Assembly (NCBI RefSeq): GCF_900590755.1
Contig: NZ_UUOC01000023.1
Coordinates: 1 to 64,000, forward strand
Length of the DNA: 64,000 bases
Reading direction: 5' to 3'
Origin: Pseudomonas viridiflava
GTDB taxonomy: Bacteria; Pseudomonadota; Gammaproteobacteria; Pseudomonadales; Pseudomonadaceae
A model generated the notes under the pieces. The model was not told the DNA's origin. It did no database searches and worked only from the letters and a program-made list of their open reading frames with translations. Both the position numbers and the translations under genes were made by a program. Positions 35,136 through 44,024 of the stretch are shown here, piece after piece (within the stretch, counting starts at the first letter, position 1; each line of letters begins with the position of its first letter).

Positions 35136-36005
35136 TCACAACCCCCGATAACTCATCCTGTAACCCATCTCCGCACTTTCCCCCTTCTGCAACAACCGCA
35201 ACCCCGGATGCCCTGGCAGGTGGTGGGCGTTGACCGGGTGGCTGACGGGTTCGAAGCAGAAGAAATCCAGCCCCGGCGGGCAGAAGACCAGGAAGAACTG
35301 GCTGCCGCTGGCCTGGCATTCCAGCTCATAACCCAGATCCGGCTGACTGATCAGGGCCTTGCCGTCCCATTCGGTGAAGCCGTTGTCCAGGCGGGTTTGC
35401 GGCAGGCTGTTCAACTCATTGAAATCCCACTCAGCAGGCAGTGCCTGCAACTCGCTCGGTAGCCCTTGATCATCACTCAGCCAGACCTGCGCCGCCTTGG
35501 CCTGCAAGCGGGTGTTGGCGGTGCGTGGCAGGTAGGGGTGCAGGCCCAGGCCATACCAGGCTGCGTGTTCAGCCAGATGGGTGACGGTCAACGTGATGCT
35601 GAGGCTGCCGTCCTTCAGGCTGAAGCGCAATTGCGCGCGATAGGCGAAGGGGATGGCGCTGTCCAGTTGCAGCAAGGCGTGGCTCGCGCTGTGTTCAACA
35701 ACGTCCCACGGCTGTTGCCAGGCGCTGCCATGAATCGGCAAGGCATCGTTGGCGCTGTTGGGTTGCAGGGCGAACCAGCCATCCGGCGTATCGAAGCCGC
35801 CACTGCCGATCCTGTTTGACCAGGGCGCCAGCGGATAACAGCTCAAGCGTCGTGGCGTGCCAGCACCCAAGGCTTCGTCATCGCTAGGGCGCAGCAAGGG
35901 TTGGCCGCTGGCCAGTGCAATCCAGTTGGCGATACTGCCACCTGTTTGTGGGGCCAGGGTCAGGCGGGTCACGCCATCTTCGAGGGTCAGGAGTTGCGTG
36001 TGCAT
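35136..36005 (-). CDS. Aldose 1-epimerase-like protein
   Basis: 289 residues of the galactose mutarotase-like beta-sandwich family. It catalyses or resembles alpha/beta anomer interconversion of hexoses. Recognisable sites are the early QTGGSIANWI, the SNRIG segment, LPIHGSAW with the catalytic-type His, GLGLHPYLPRT with the second His, and FCFEPVSHPVNAHHLPGHP with the conserved Glu. AAGGGG precedes the ATG at 36005. It lies close to, but probably separate from, the uronate operon. A role on uronates or other sugars is possible but not shown. Confidence 0.87.
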   Translation of the reverse strand: MHTQLLTLEDGVTRLTLAPQTGGSIANWIALASGQPLLRPSDDEALGAGTPRRLSCYPLAPWSNRIGSGGFDTPDGWFALQPNSANDALPIHGSAWQQPWDVVEHSASHALLQLDSAIPFAYRAQLRFSLKDGSLSITLTVTHLAEHAAWYGLGLHPYLPRTANTRLQAKAAQVWLSDDQGLPSELQALPAEWDFNELNSLPQTRLDNGFTEWDGKALISQPDLGYELECQASGSQFFLVFCPPGLDFFCFEPVSHPVNAHHLPGHPGLRLLQKGESAEMGYRMSYRGL

Positions 36006-36032
36006 GTGGATTTGCCCCTTATGGATAGCGTT

Positions 36033-36944
36033 TCAGGCAGCGCGCCGCCAGGTCAGCAGCACAATGCCGGTGACCACGATTAGCCCGCCGATGATCTGGC
36101 CGCTGCTGAGCAATTGATCAAGAATTAACCAGCCAAACAGCAGGCTCGCCACCGGTTCGATGTTCATTACCGGTGCATTGCGGGCCATGTCCAGACGGGT
36201 CAGGCAGATGAACAGCATCGAAAAGCCCAGGCCGTAAAGCGCTACCAGGCAGGCCAGAGCGGTCCAACCGGTTGACGTTGAAGGCAGCGAAACGCCACCG
36301 GGCAACACGCCACTGAAACCGGCCAGTGCCGCCGCGCTGAAGACGATCAACATGGTCAGCATGCTGCGCACCGTGCCGCGCATGGACGACAGCTTGTGAT
36401 CGGTGATCCACAACGCACAGGCGAAAACCCCGGCAGCAGCGAAACCGAAAGCAATGCCTTCCAGCCATTGAGCTTCAGTGTTGTGCTGGCTGGACAAGCG
36501 CGCCGGGACGTCCAGCGCAAACACCAGGCCGATCAGAATCAGCCCCATCAGCATCGCTGCGCGACGGGTCGGTGCCGAGCCGCCCAGCGCCCAGGTCAGC
36601 AGCGCCAGCAGGATCGGCGCGACGTTGGCGATCAATAACGCCAGGGCCACAGGTATGCGGGCCACGGCTGAATAGATACAAAAGCTTTGTGCCGCGATGA
36701 GTAGACCCAGCAACAGTTGCCAGCGCCAGGTGCGCGCGGTCAGTTGCGGGCGTTCGCGTTGCCAGAGGACCAGGCCGGTGAGCACCAACAAGGTCACGCC
36801 CGAGCGACACAAAATCGCCAGCAGCAAGCCAGCGTCATGGTCGAAGGCGATACGTGCGGCAATGTGGTTACCCGCGAAAGCGCAGGCCAGCAGGGCGAGG
36901 ATGAGGACAGCGATGTGGCGGGGGAATAAAGCAGAAGCGGACAT
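36033..36944 (-). CDS. DMT-superfamily (EamA) transporter
   Basis: 303 residues from the ATG at 36944 with AAGGAGG upstream (an in-frame ATG at 36974 is less well placed). About ten hydrophobic helices form two EamA halves, typical of RhaT/YdcZ-like drug and metabolite exporters. It stops 27 bp upstream of the aldose epimerase gene in the same direction, so they may be co-transcribed. Substrate unknown. Confidence 0.87.
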   Translation of the reverse strand: MSASALFPRHIAVLILALLACAFAGNHIAARIAFDHDAGLLLAILCRSGVTLLVLTGLVLWQRERPQLTARTWRWQLLLGLLIAAQSFCIYSAVARIPVALALLIANVAPILLALLTWALGGSAPTRRAAMLMGLILIGLVFALDVPARLSSQHNTEAQWLEGIAFGFAAAGVFACALWITDHKLSSMRGTVRSMLTMLIVFSAAALAGFSGVLPGGVSLPSTSTGWTALACLVALYGLGFSMLFICLTRLDMARNAPVMNIEPVASLLFGWLILDQLLSSGQIIGGLIVVTGIVLLTWRRAA

Positions 36945-36993
36945 GAGCAACCAGCCTCCTTGGCTGGACAACAAAGGCAGGCAGTACTGAAGT

Positions 36994-37071
36994 CTGTAGG
37001 AGCTGCCGAAGGCTGCGAAGGCGGTGTGTCTGACACTCCGCGATTCGCAGCCTTCGGCAGCTCCTACAGGG
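36994..37071. repeat. REP pair (GGAGCTGCCGAAGGCTGCGAA family)
   Basis: TAGGAGCTGCCGAAGGCTGC and the opposing GCAGCCTTCGGCAGCTCCTA flank about 27 bp, between the TRAP dctM stop and the DMT gene. Confidence 0.88.
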
Positions 37072-37085
37072 GTTATGCGTTTTTC

Positions 37086-38366
37086 TTACAACACCACACT
37101 CGGCAGCCAAAGCGAGATTGCCGGGATGTAGGTGACCAGCATCAGCACCAGAAACAGTGCTGCATAGAACGGCAGCAGGGCCTTGACGGTGGCTTCGATG
37201 GTGACTTTACCCACCGCCGCACCGACGAACAGCACTGCGCCAACCGGCGGTGTTATGAGTCCGATCCCCAGGTTCACCAGCATGATCATGCCGAAGTGCA
37301 CGGGGTCGACACCGACACTCGCCACCACTGGCAGAAGGATCGGGGTCAGGATCAGGATCAGCGGTGCCATGTCCATGATGGTGCCCAGCAGCAACAGCAT
37401 GATGTTGATGCACATCAGGATCACATAGCGGTTGTCCGAAATGGTCAGGAACGCGGTGGTGATCTTCATCGGGATCTCCATCAGCGTCAGGATGTACCCG
37501 AAGCTGGCAGCGAAACCGATCAGGATCATCACGATGGAAATGGTCCGTGCTGCCCGGTGCATCAGCTTGGGCAGGTCGCGCCATTTGTAGTCGCGATAGA
37601 TGAACATGGTGACGAAGAACGACCAGAGCACGGCGATAGCTGCTGACTCGGTAGCGGTAAATACACCTGAAAGAATACCGCCCAGGATGATCACCAGAGC
37701 CATCATACCCCACAGGGCTTCCCCGGCGATTTTCAGCGCCTTACGCAACGGGATCACTTCGCCTTTAGGGTAGTTGCGCTTGCGGGCGAAGATCATGCAC
37801 AGGCCCATCATCACCGCGCTGAGCAGCAGGCCCGGCATGATCCCGGCCATGAACAGCGAAGCGATGGACACCGTGCCACCAGCGGCCAGCGAGTAGAGCA
37901 CCGAGTTGTGGCTCGGTGGCGTCAGCAAGGCTTGTACCGAACCGCTGACCGTTACCGCCGTGGAGAAATCACGGGGATAACCGGCGCGTTCCATTTCCGG
38001 GATCAGTACCGAGCCTACCGAGGCGGTGTCGGCTACGGAAGAGCCGGAGATCGCGCCGAAGAAGGTCGACGCCACGATGTTTACCAGGGACAGGCCGCCG
38101 CGCACGAAACCAACCAGTACACCGGCAAACGCAACGAGCCGTCTCGACATGCCGCCTTCGGCCATGATGGCGCCAGCCAGGACGAAGAACGGAATCGCCA
38201 GCAGCGAGAATTTGTTCACGCCGCCCGCAATCTGAATCATCAATGCATCGGCGGGAATATCAATCCACCAGGCGCCAATGAGCGCCGAAAGACCTAACGC
38301 ATAAGCGACCGGCATGCCGATCAGGATTAGCGCGATGAAGCTGCCCAGTAAGATGAGTGCGTCCAT
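37086..38366 (-). CDS. dctM: TRAP transporter large permease subunit (DctM)
   Basis: 426 residues, about 12 hydrophobic helices, DctM family: GMPVAYALGLSAL near the N-terminus, GSSVADTASVGSVLIPEME near 110-128, and LLLLGTIMDMAPLILILTPI near 320. It forms the Na+-coupled permease of a tripartite ATP-independent transporter. It starts immediately after the DctQ stop (TAAATG). The setting with uronate dehydrogenase and a lactonase suggests uptake of D-glucuronate/D-galacturonate. It is the last gene of the operon, with a REP pair beyond. Confidence 0.95.
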   Translation of the reverse strand: MDALILLGSFIALILIGMPVAYALGLSALIGAWWIDIPADALMIQIAGGVNKFSLLAIPFFVLAGAIMAEGGMSRRLVAFAGVLVGFVRGGLSLVNIVASTFFGAISGSSVADTASVGSVLIPEMERAGYPRDFSTAVTVSGSVQALLTPPSHNSVLYSLAAGGTVSIASLFMAGIMPGLLLSAVMMGLCMIFARKRNYPKGEVIPLRKALKIAGEALWGMMALVIILGGILSGVFTATESAAIAVLWSFFVTMFIYRDYKWRDLPKLMHRAARTISIVMILIGFAASFGYILTLMEIPMKITTAFLTISDNRYVILMCINIMLLLLGTIMDMAPLILILTPILLPVVASVGVDPVHFGMIMLVNLGIGLITPPVGAVLFVGAAVGKVTIEATVKALLPFYAALFLVLMLVTYIPAISLWLPSVVL

Positions 38367-38894
38367 TTATGCAGCACCTTCATTTTCTTCTACGACATCA
38401 AAATGCATGACAGGACGGTGGCTTTGGTCACCCAGGAAAACTCGCTCAAGGATGAAAATCAGCGTAACGATCCCGCCAATAGGAATAGGGAGGTAAGAGA
38501 TACCCACTCGTAGCGCCGGGATTTCGCCCAGAAACTGGTTCCAGGTGGTGGCGCAGAGTTTGAAGCCTTTGACGACCATGAACGCCGCGACAATGGCCAT
38601 CAGAACTTGCACCAGCAAGGCAGCGGACTTGCGCAGCGAGAGCGGCAGACGATCCACAGCCATGGAAACGGCCATGTGCGCACCCGCGCGGTAGCTCGCG
38701 GCGGCACCGAAGAAGGTGAACACCACCATCAACAGGATCGCAACGGGTTCTGGCCAGCTAGAGCCGGTCCCGAGGACATAACGGGTAAAAATACCCCACG
38801 GGATAATCAGGGTCATGATCAGAACCGATAAACCGGCGATCCCGATGCACACCCGATAAATAATGTCGTTAATGCTCAACAGCGTATTTTTCAT
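38367..38894 (-). CDS. dctQ: TRAP transporter small permease subunit (DctQ)
   Basis: 175 residues from the ATG at 38894 (a GTG at 38906 is also in frame). Four hydrophobic helices and a charged cytoplasmic tail, DctQ family, with the typical SWPEPVAILLMVVFTFFGAA segment. It pairs with DctM in the inner membrane. It lies between dctP and dctM in the usual order. Confidence 0.92.
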   Translation of the reverse strand: MKNTLLSINDIIYRVCIGIAGLSVLIMTLIIPWGIFTRYVLGTGSSWPEPVAILLMVVFTFFGAAASYRAGAHMAVSMAVDRLPLSLRKSAALLVQVLMAIVAAFMVVKGFKLCATTWNQFLGEIPALRVGISYLPIPIGGIVTLIFILERVFLGDQSHRPVMHFDVVEENEGAA

Positions 38895-38912
38895 GAGGCT
38901 CACCACAGCGGC

Positions 38913-38934
38913 GGCGAACGAACTTGCGTTCGCC
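38913..38934 (-). promoter_or_regulatory. Intercistronic hairpin between dctP and dctQ
   Basis: A perfect 8-bp stem GGCGAACG / CGTTCGCC with a 6-base loop sits in the 75-bp dctP-dctQ gap and lacks a T-run. Such hairpins often protect the upstream message and raise the binding protein level over the permease. Confidence 0.45.
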
Positions 38935-38969
38935 CCCGCGGCGTTATCGGACTGGCTTGAATGGGCTGC

Positions 38970-39980
38970 TTAGTTTTTAGCGGTCAGAGCCGGATCGGTC
39001 GCTGTGTCATTGATGCGTTTGATCAGATCTGCGTACGGCGCGCCGTATTTATCGCGTACGGGTTGGGTCGCGTCGTAGAAGGCTTTTTTCTGCTCTGGTG
39101 AGAGGGTGATGAACTCCACGCCCGCTGCCTTGAGTTTGGTTTCTGCATCAGCGGACGACTTGTCCCACAGCACGCGCTCTTCAGCCTGGGCCTCTTTGGC
39201 CAGCTTTTTCACCAGTGCTTGCTGCTCTGGGGTGAGCTTGGTCCAGGTGGTTTTCGCCATCACGATCGGCTCGGGCAGGATCAGGTGCTCGGTGATAGTG
39301 AAGAACTTGGCGTTCTGGTAGTGGTTGTGCTGGAAGTAGGTCGGCGGATTGTTTTCCGCACCGTCGATGACGCCAGTCTGCAGGGCGCTGAAAATCTCGC
39401 CCGTGGCCATGGCAATACCGCTGCCGCCCATGTCATTGATGGTATCGATGAATACCGGGTTGCCCTGAACACGGATCTTCATGCCTTTGAGGTCGGAGAT
39501 CTGACGGACTGGCTTTTTGGTGTACAGGTTGCGAGTGCCGCCATCCATCCAGGCCAGTGCGACCATGTTGAATTGCGAATTGGTGATCTTGTCGAGAATT
39601 TCGTCGCCGATCTTGCCGTCAATGATCGTGCGCATGTGCGCTTGATCACGGAACACGAACGGCAGGTTGAAGACGTTCACGTCCGGCACCACAGGCCCGA
39701 CAATGCCGAGGCTGACCCGGGTCATCTGGATGGCGCCGCTCTGCACCTGTTCAACCACTTCTTTCTCGGAACCCAGCACGCCACCGGCGTACATTTTGAA
39801 GCTGATCTCGCCTTTGGACTGCTCTTCGAGCTTTTTGCCCATGTTCTGCTCAGCCACTACCGGGGCATAACCGGCGGGGTGAACTTCAGCGAATTTGATT
39901 TTGACTTCTGCCTGGGCCAGGCCCGACATGCAGAAAGCCAGCGGAAGTGCTGCGATGAGAAGCTTGCGTTTGAAATCCAT
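38970..39980 (-). CDS. dctP: TRAP transporter substrate-binding protein (DctP)
   Basis: 336 residues with a signal peptide (cleavage near AQAE at about 24). DctP family: YAGGVLGSEKEVVEQVQSGA near 65-84, and the ligand-carboxylate Arg in KIRVQGNPVF near 170. It binds an acidic sugar in the periplasm and delivers it to DctQM. GGAG precedes the ATG. Neighbouring uronate dehydrogenase points to a uronate ligand; this is inferred. Confidence 0.93.
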   Translation of the reverse strand: MDFKRKLLIAALPLAFCMSGLAQAEVKIKFAEVHPAGYAPVVAEQNMGKKLEEQSKGEISFKMYAGGVLGSEKEVVEQVQSGAIQMTRVSLGIVGPVVPDVNVFNLPFVFRDQAHMRTIIDGKIGDEILDKITNSQFNMVALAWMDGGTRNLYTKKPVRQISDLKGMKIRVQGNPVFIDTINDMGGSGIAMATGEIFSALQTGVIDGAENNPPTYFQHNHYQNAKFFTITEHLILPEPIVMAKTTWTKLTPEQQALVKKLAKEAQAEERVLWDKSSADAETKLKAAGVEFITLSPEQKKAFYDATQPVRDKYGAPYADLIKRINDTATDPALTAKN

Positions 39981-40080
39981 GGATAACTCCAGTGTTGTTG
40001 TTTTTAGGTGCTGGCGAAACGGTATTGCTGGAAATCACGTGGTACATACCTGATGGAACACTTCATCCCGAACTCTGCTT

Positions 40081-40974
40081 TCACCCCCTGAAAGCAGGCT
40101 CGGGTAAACCTTGTACGCCTGGCCGCAGGGCAAACACGCCTCCGGCCAGGGGTTGATCGCTGATGTCGCCACCGGGACGGATCGAGGTGACGAACAGTGT
40201 GTCGAGATTCGGGCCACCGAACGCGCACATGGTGGGTTTCTTGACTGGCACTACCAGGGACTGGTCGAGTTTGCCCGCTGGCGTAAAGCGATGGATCAGC
40301 CCGGCGTCGTTACCGCAGATCCAGTAACAGCCATCGGCGTCAACGGCGGCGCCATCTGGGCGGCCGAGGAAGTTATTCATGTCGACGAACAGGCGGCGGT
40401 TGTGCGGCGTGCCGCTGTCGATGTCGTAATCGAACGCCCAGATTTTCTGCACGCTGGGGTGCGAATCCGAGAGGTACATGATGGTGCCGTCCGGGCTGAA
40501 CGCCAGGCCGTTAGGCACAATAAAGTCGGAAAGCTGTGCGACCAGCGGTTCGTTCTGGTCTGCGCTGTAGCGATACAGGGCGCCAACCGGCGCACCCGCG
40601 GCCATGTCCAGCAGCATGGTGCCTGCCCAGAACCGGCCCTGGCGGTCGCAACGGCCATCGTTGAAGCGCATGCCTGCTTGCGCATGTTCGACGCTGATCA
40701 ACGGCGTGCTGCTCAAGGTGCCATCTGCTTGGGGCGTCAGACGGAACAAACCGTCTTCCATGCCCGCAATCCAGTCGCCGCTGCCATTGTCATAGCGGGC
40801 GATGCACGCGAGCATTTGCGGCGCTTTCCAGCTTTGTGTGCTCTCGTCGGCTGCGCTCCAGCGGTGCAGGCGGCCAGCCGGAATGTCCACCCAGTAAAGG
40901 GCTTGCTCCTGGGCGCTCCACACCGGGCTTTCGCCCGTGGCGTTTTGTGCGTCGAGAATCAATTCAGCATCCAT
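40081..40974 (-). CDS. SMP-30/gluconolactonase-family lactonase
   Basis: 297 residues from the ATG at 40974 (a GTG at 40983 is possible). Six-bladed propeller family with the metal ligands visible: Glu in ATGESPVW near residue 15, Asn in VPNGLAFSPDG, and Asp in GRPDGAAVDADG. It hydrolyses sugar lactones. Directly after uronate dehydrogenase it should open the glucaro- or galactarolactone made by that enzyme. Cytoplasmic, with no signal peptide. Confidence 0.9.
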   Translation of the reverse strand: MDAELILDAQNATGESPVWSAQEQALYWVDIPAGRLHRWSAADESTQSWKAPQMLACIARYDNGSGDWIAGMEDGLFRLTPQADGTLSSTPLISVEHAQAGMRFNDGRCDRQGRFWAGTMLLDMAAGAPVGALYRYSADQNEPLVAQLSDFIVPNGLAFSPDGTIMYLSDSHPSVQKIWAFDYDIDSGTPHNRRLFVDMNNFLGRPDGAAVDADGCYWICGNDAGLIHRFTPAGKLDQSLVVPVKKPTMCAFGGPNLDTLFVTSIRPGGDISDQPLAGGVFALRPGVQGLPEPAFRG

Positions 40975-41016
40975 GTCGGCCACATCTCTTGTTGTTATTG
41001 GCTTATATAGCGAGGT

Positions 41017-41844
41017 TTATTCGTCGCCAAACGGTCCTGCGGCGGCAAACGCGCCACCCTGATAGACCGCCGCCGGGTCATCCGCCGCTGGCATTGGTTG
41101 TTGTTCAACCTTGTCGCGGAACACTTCCGAGCTGTCCTTGGCGGTGTAGCGCAGGTGCGCGGCGAAGCGGTTATCCCACCAGACGTCGCGGTTGGCGGAC
41201 ATGCCATACACCACGGTGTGGCCGACATTTGGCGTGAAAAGCGAACGCTCGATCAGTTGTGTAAGGTCGTCGAAGCTCAGCCAGGTGCTCATCATTCGGC
41301 GGTTTTGCGGTTCCGGGAACGAAGAGCCGATGCGGATGCTGACGGTTTCGATGCCGTAACGATCAAAGTAGAACGTCGCCATGTCTTCGCCATAGGATTT
41401 CGACAGGCCGTAATAGCTGTCCGGGCGGCGAGGGGAGTGGGCGTCGATGGTTTCGTCTTGCTTGTAGAAGCCGATCACATGGTTGGAGCTGGCGAAGATG
41501 ATGCGCTTCACACCATGCCGACGTGCCGCTTCGTAGATGTGAAACACGCCGCTGATGTTGGCGCCGAGGATTTCTTCGAACGGGCGCTCAACCGAAACGC
41601 CACCGAAATGCAGGATCGCGTCCACGCCTTCGACCAATTGGTGAACGGCTTGTTTGTCGGAGAGATCACAGATCTGGACTTCTTCGCTGGCATCGGCGGC
41701 CGGGGCCATTTCGCTGATGTCGGAGAGTCGCAGAACCTTCGCGTACGGGCGCAGGCTCTTGCGCAGAACTTTGCCCAGACCGCCTGCCGCGCCAGTCAAC
41801 AGCACGCGGTTAAAGGGAGTTGGGGCGGTATGAGAGGTTGTCAT
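41017..41844 (-). CDS. udh: Uronate dehydrogenase (NAD+)
   Basis: 275 residues from the ATG at 41844 with AAGGGA upstream. Short-chain/epimerase-type Rossmann protein: LLTGAAGGLGKVLR near the N-terminus binds NAD, the catalytic Y-x3-K is YGLSKSYGED, and FASSNHVIGFY lies before it. Size and motifs match the uronate dehydrogenases that oxidise D-galacturonate or D-glucuronate to the aldaro-lactone. It is the first gene of the operon udh-lactonase-dctP-dctQ-dctM. Further enzymes (glucarate/galactarate dehydratase, KDG aldolase) and a regulator are not in the window. Confidence 0.9.
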   Translation of the reverse strand: MTTSHTAPTPFNRVLLTGAAGGLGKVLRKSLRPYAKVLRLSDISEMAPAADASEEVQICDLSDKQAVHQLVEGVDAILHFGGVSVERPFEEILGANISGVFHIYEAARRHGVKRIIFASSNHVIGFYKQDETIDAHSPRRPDSYYGLSKSYGEDMATFYFDRYGIETVSIRIGSSFPEPQNRRMMSTWLSFDDLTQLIERSLFTPNVGHTVVYGMSANRDVWWDNRFAAHLRYTAKDSSEVFRDKVEQQPMPAADDPAAVYQGGAFAAAGPFGDE

Positions 41845-41872
41845 GGGAGTCCCTTGCGTATTCTTATTAAGT

Positions 41873-41930
41873 GTCATCTGTTGTCGTATGACTTGAGGCG
41901 ATTATTTGCAATCGCCGGGGGCTTTGTCAA
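41873..41930 (-). promoter_or_regulatory. Promoter and operator of the udh operon
   Basis: Minus strand: -35 TTGACA (41930-41925), 17-bp spacer, -10 AAATAA (41907-41902), then GTCATACGACAAC (41892-41880) around +1. The region is strikingly similar to 43668-43720 upstream of the porin unit, over both promoter boxes and the operator. A GntR-type repressor responding to uronate or glucarate would be a typical reader of such a site. Confidence 0.75.
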
Positions 41931-41976
41931 CGCGACTTAGGTCGAAAATGTTGTTGGGTTGCAGGTCCCGATAAAA

Positions 41977-42053
41977 CCTGTAGGAGCTGCCGAAGGCTGC
42001 GAATGGCGGTTTGCCGACCTATCGCCTTCGCAGCCTTCGGCAGCTCCTACAGG
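41977..42053. repeat. REP pair (GGAGCTGCCGAAGGCTGCGAA family)
   Basis: TAGGAGCTGCCGAAGGCTGC and GCAGCCTTCGGCAGCTCCTA flank a 27-bp centre, between the oprD-like stop and the udh promoter. Confidence 0.88.
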
Positions 42054-42080
42054 GTGCAATCTTTAACCAGTCAAACAGAT

Positions 42081-43349
42081 TTACAACAACGAAATCGGAT
42101 AGCTGATGAACAAGCGGTTTTCATCGAATTCGTTGGTGCTGTAGTCGCGACGAATACTCGCGTTACGCCACCGCACGTTCAGGCTCTTGAAGGTGCCGCT
42201 TTGTACGGTGTAGGCCAGTTCCGATTCGCGGCCCCATTCCTTGCCGTCGGTGATCGCCCCGGTGTGCACGTTGTCACCGCTGATGTAGCGGTTCATCAGG
42301 GTCAGGCCTGGTACGCCGAAGATCGAGAAGTCCAGGTCATGACGCAGCTGCCAGGATTTTTCCTTGGCGTTGTCATAGCTGGAGTTGTAGCTATCGTTGG
42401 CCAGGGTGCCGCCGCTGGTGCCGTTGACCCGGAACCAGGCGTCGTCGCCGCTGACTTTCTGCAGGCCCACATACAAGGTGTTGCCCTTGTACTTGGCCGA
42501 CAGAAGGGCGTAAGCGGTTTTGTTGTCCAGATCGCCAGCCAGTGCGCTGCCGTCTTCCGAGCCCCAGAAATAACCGAGGTTCGCGCCCAGGGTTACGTCG
42601 CCCACGGGCTGGCTGTGCAGCACGTTGATGAACTTCTGGTTGTAGATGTCTTGCAGTTCTGCGTACCAGAGGCCGATCTGGGTGCGCTTTTCATTGAAGG
42701 CGTATTCGCCGCCGCCGAAGTTGAAACGATCGGACGTGAAAGCGGCCCGACCGTTCAGGAACATGTCTTCCATGCTCGCATCGTTACGCGGGCTGTTACC
42801 ACGGAACTGGCCGCCGTAAAGGGTGAGACCGGACAATTCCTTGGAAGTGATCTGCGCGCCGCGGAAGGTCTGAGGCAGCGACCGGCCGTCGTCCGAACGC
42901 AGGATCGGCAGCACCGCCATCCATTCGCCGACTTTCAATTCAGTGTTGGAAATCTTGGCTTTGGCTGCAACACCCAGACGCCCGAAATCATCCGCTGGAC
43001 GACCATCGCCGTGGATCGGCAGCAACTGCGTACCGCCGGTCCCCTTGCCGCCATCGAGTTTCACCGAGTACATGCCCAGCACATCAACGCCGAAGCCCAC
43101 CACCCCTTGGGTAAACCCGGATTTGGCATCCAGGATGAAGCTCTGCGTCCACTCCTCAGCCTTGCCCTGAGGCGCGGTGCTGTTGGGGTATGACGGGTTG
43201 GTGAAATTCCGATTGAAGTAGGCGTTACGCAGGTTGAGCGTGGCCTTGGTGTCGTCGACGAAACCTTCAGCCGAAGCCAGTAGCGGCATCGTCAGGCTCA
43301 TGCTGCCCAGCCCCAGAAGGATCAGCGAACGGGTGTTTTGAGATCTCAT
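42081..43349 (-). CDS. OprD-family outer-membrane porin
   Basis: 422 residues from the ATG at 43349 (GGGAG upstream; an in-frame start at 43382 is less likely). Signal peptide to about 24 (ASAEG), then OprD-type barrel sequence: FVDDTKATLNLRNAYFNRNF at the mature N-terminus, WTQSFILDAKSGFTQG, TLYGGQFRGNSPRN and a C-terminal barrel strand ending ISYPISLL. Porins of this family take up amino acids or carboxylates. The shared promoter/operator with udh indicates it carries uronates into the periplasm for the TRAP system. Its leader is unusually long (about 335 nt) and holds a small open frame. Confidence 0.9.
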   Translation of the reverse strand: MRSQNTRSLILLGLGSMSLTMPLLASAEGFVDDTKATLNLRNAYFNRNFTNPSYPNSTAPQGKAEEWTQSFILDAKSGFTQGVVGFGVDVLGMYSVKLDGGKGTGGTQLLPIHGDGRPADDFGRLGVAAKAKISNTELKVGEWMAVLPILRSDDGRSLPQTFRGAQITSKELSGLTLYGGQFRGNSPRNDASMEDMFLNGRAAFTSDRFNFGGGEYAFNEKRTQIGLWYAELQDIYNQKFINVLHSQPVGDVTLGANLGYFWGSEDGSALAGDLDNKTAYALLSAKYKGNTLYVGLQKVSGDDAWFRVNGTSGGTLANDSYNSSYDNAKEKSWQLRHDLDFSIFGVPGLTLMNRYISGDNVHTGAITDGKEWGRESELAYTVQSGTFKSLNVRWRNASIRRDYSTNEFDENRLFISYPISLL

Positions 43350-43476
43350 TATTGTTGTGCTCCCATTTTTTCGACAAAGCACTTCCCCGGCGGCGTTAAA
43401 ACAACCTGTACTGTGGAGAAGTGCGCAATGCCCCTTTTCAGGGCGTCAGACTCTGCCCGCACATGCGGACGAGCCT

Positions 43477-43629
43477 CTACTTCACAGCGGTTGAACCGTC
43501 AGCGAATTCGGAAAACTCGTCCCGGAGCAAAGCGGGATCGGGATTTGTAAAAGATGGGGTGCTGAATTGCACTGGACCTTTCGCAGCCTGTTGGCGCGAG
43601 GTGTGGAGCGCGAGGACGTGAGTCGTCAT
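43477..43629 (-). CDS. Small open frame in the porin leader, 50 residues
   Basis: ATG at 43629 with GGGAAG upstream, ending TAG at 43479-43477; the product starts MTTHVLALHTSRQQAAKGPV. It is the first open frame of the transcript, about 55 nt after the predicted +1, the same position that udh occupies in the sister unit. The sequence is hydrophilic with no recognised domain. It may be a leader peptide, a small protein, or the surviving start of a gene deleted in front of the porin. Existence as a translated gene is uncertain. Confidence 0.4.
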   Translation of the reverse strand: MTTHVLALHTSRQQAAKGPVQFSTPSFTNPDPALLRDEFSEFADGSTAVK

Positions 43630-43667
43630 ACGTAAGCTTCCCTGAATTATTGTTATTTTTGTTATCC

Positions 43668-43720
43668 GTTGTCGTACAACTTTGCGGGCGATTATTTGCA
43701 GGCTGCAAGAGGTTTGTCAA
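43668..43720 (-). promoter_or_regulatory. Promoter and operator of the porin unit
   Basis: Minus strand: -35 TTGACA (43720-43715), 17-bp spacer, -10 AAATAA (43697-43692), then the near-palindrome GTTGTACGACAAC (43680-43668). It is a near-duplicate of 41873-41930. The remaining intergenic sequence (43721-44024) holds a REP pair and no gene. Confidence 0.75.
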
Positions 43721-43772
43721 TTGGTGGGTAGACGAAAGTCTAGACGTTCGCCGATGCCGAGTTCAGCGCTTT

Positions 43773-43848
43773 TTGTAGGAGCTGCCGAAGGCTGCGAATG
43801 GATTTTGAAGATACACAGCCGTTCGCAGCCTTCGGCAGCTCCTCCAGG
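43773..43848. repeat. REP pair (GGAGCTGCCGAAGGCTGCGAA family)
   Basis: TAGGAGCTGCCGAAGGCTGC and the opposing GCAGCCTTCGGCAGCTCCTC flank about 30 bp, between the divergent porin unit and phosphatase gene. Confidence 0.88.
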
Positions 43849-44024
43849 ACCGAGGTGTACCTGAATAATCGCAGAAACGGTTGGAGTCTTCTGGGGGTCG
43901 CAACTGAACGCCCCACCCCCTGCAGCAGTCCATCCATAACACCTTACCAATTGCTTCTACCGATTCTGTGAATGTTGTCGTGGTCGATCGGTCCCCAGCC
44001 ACCCAACCTGACGGGATTTTTGAC

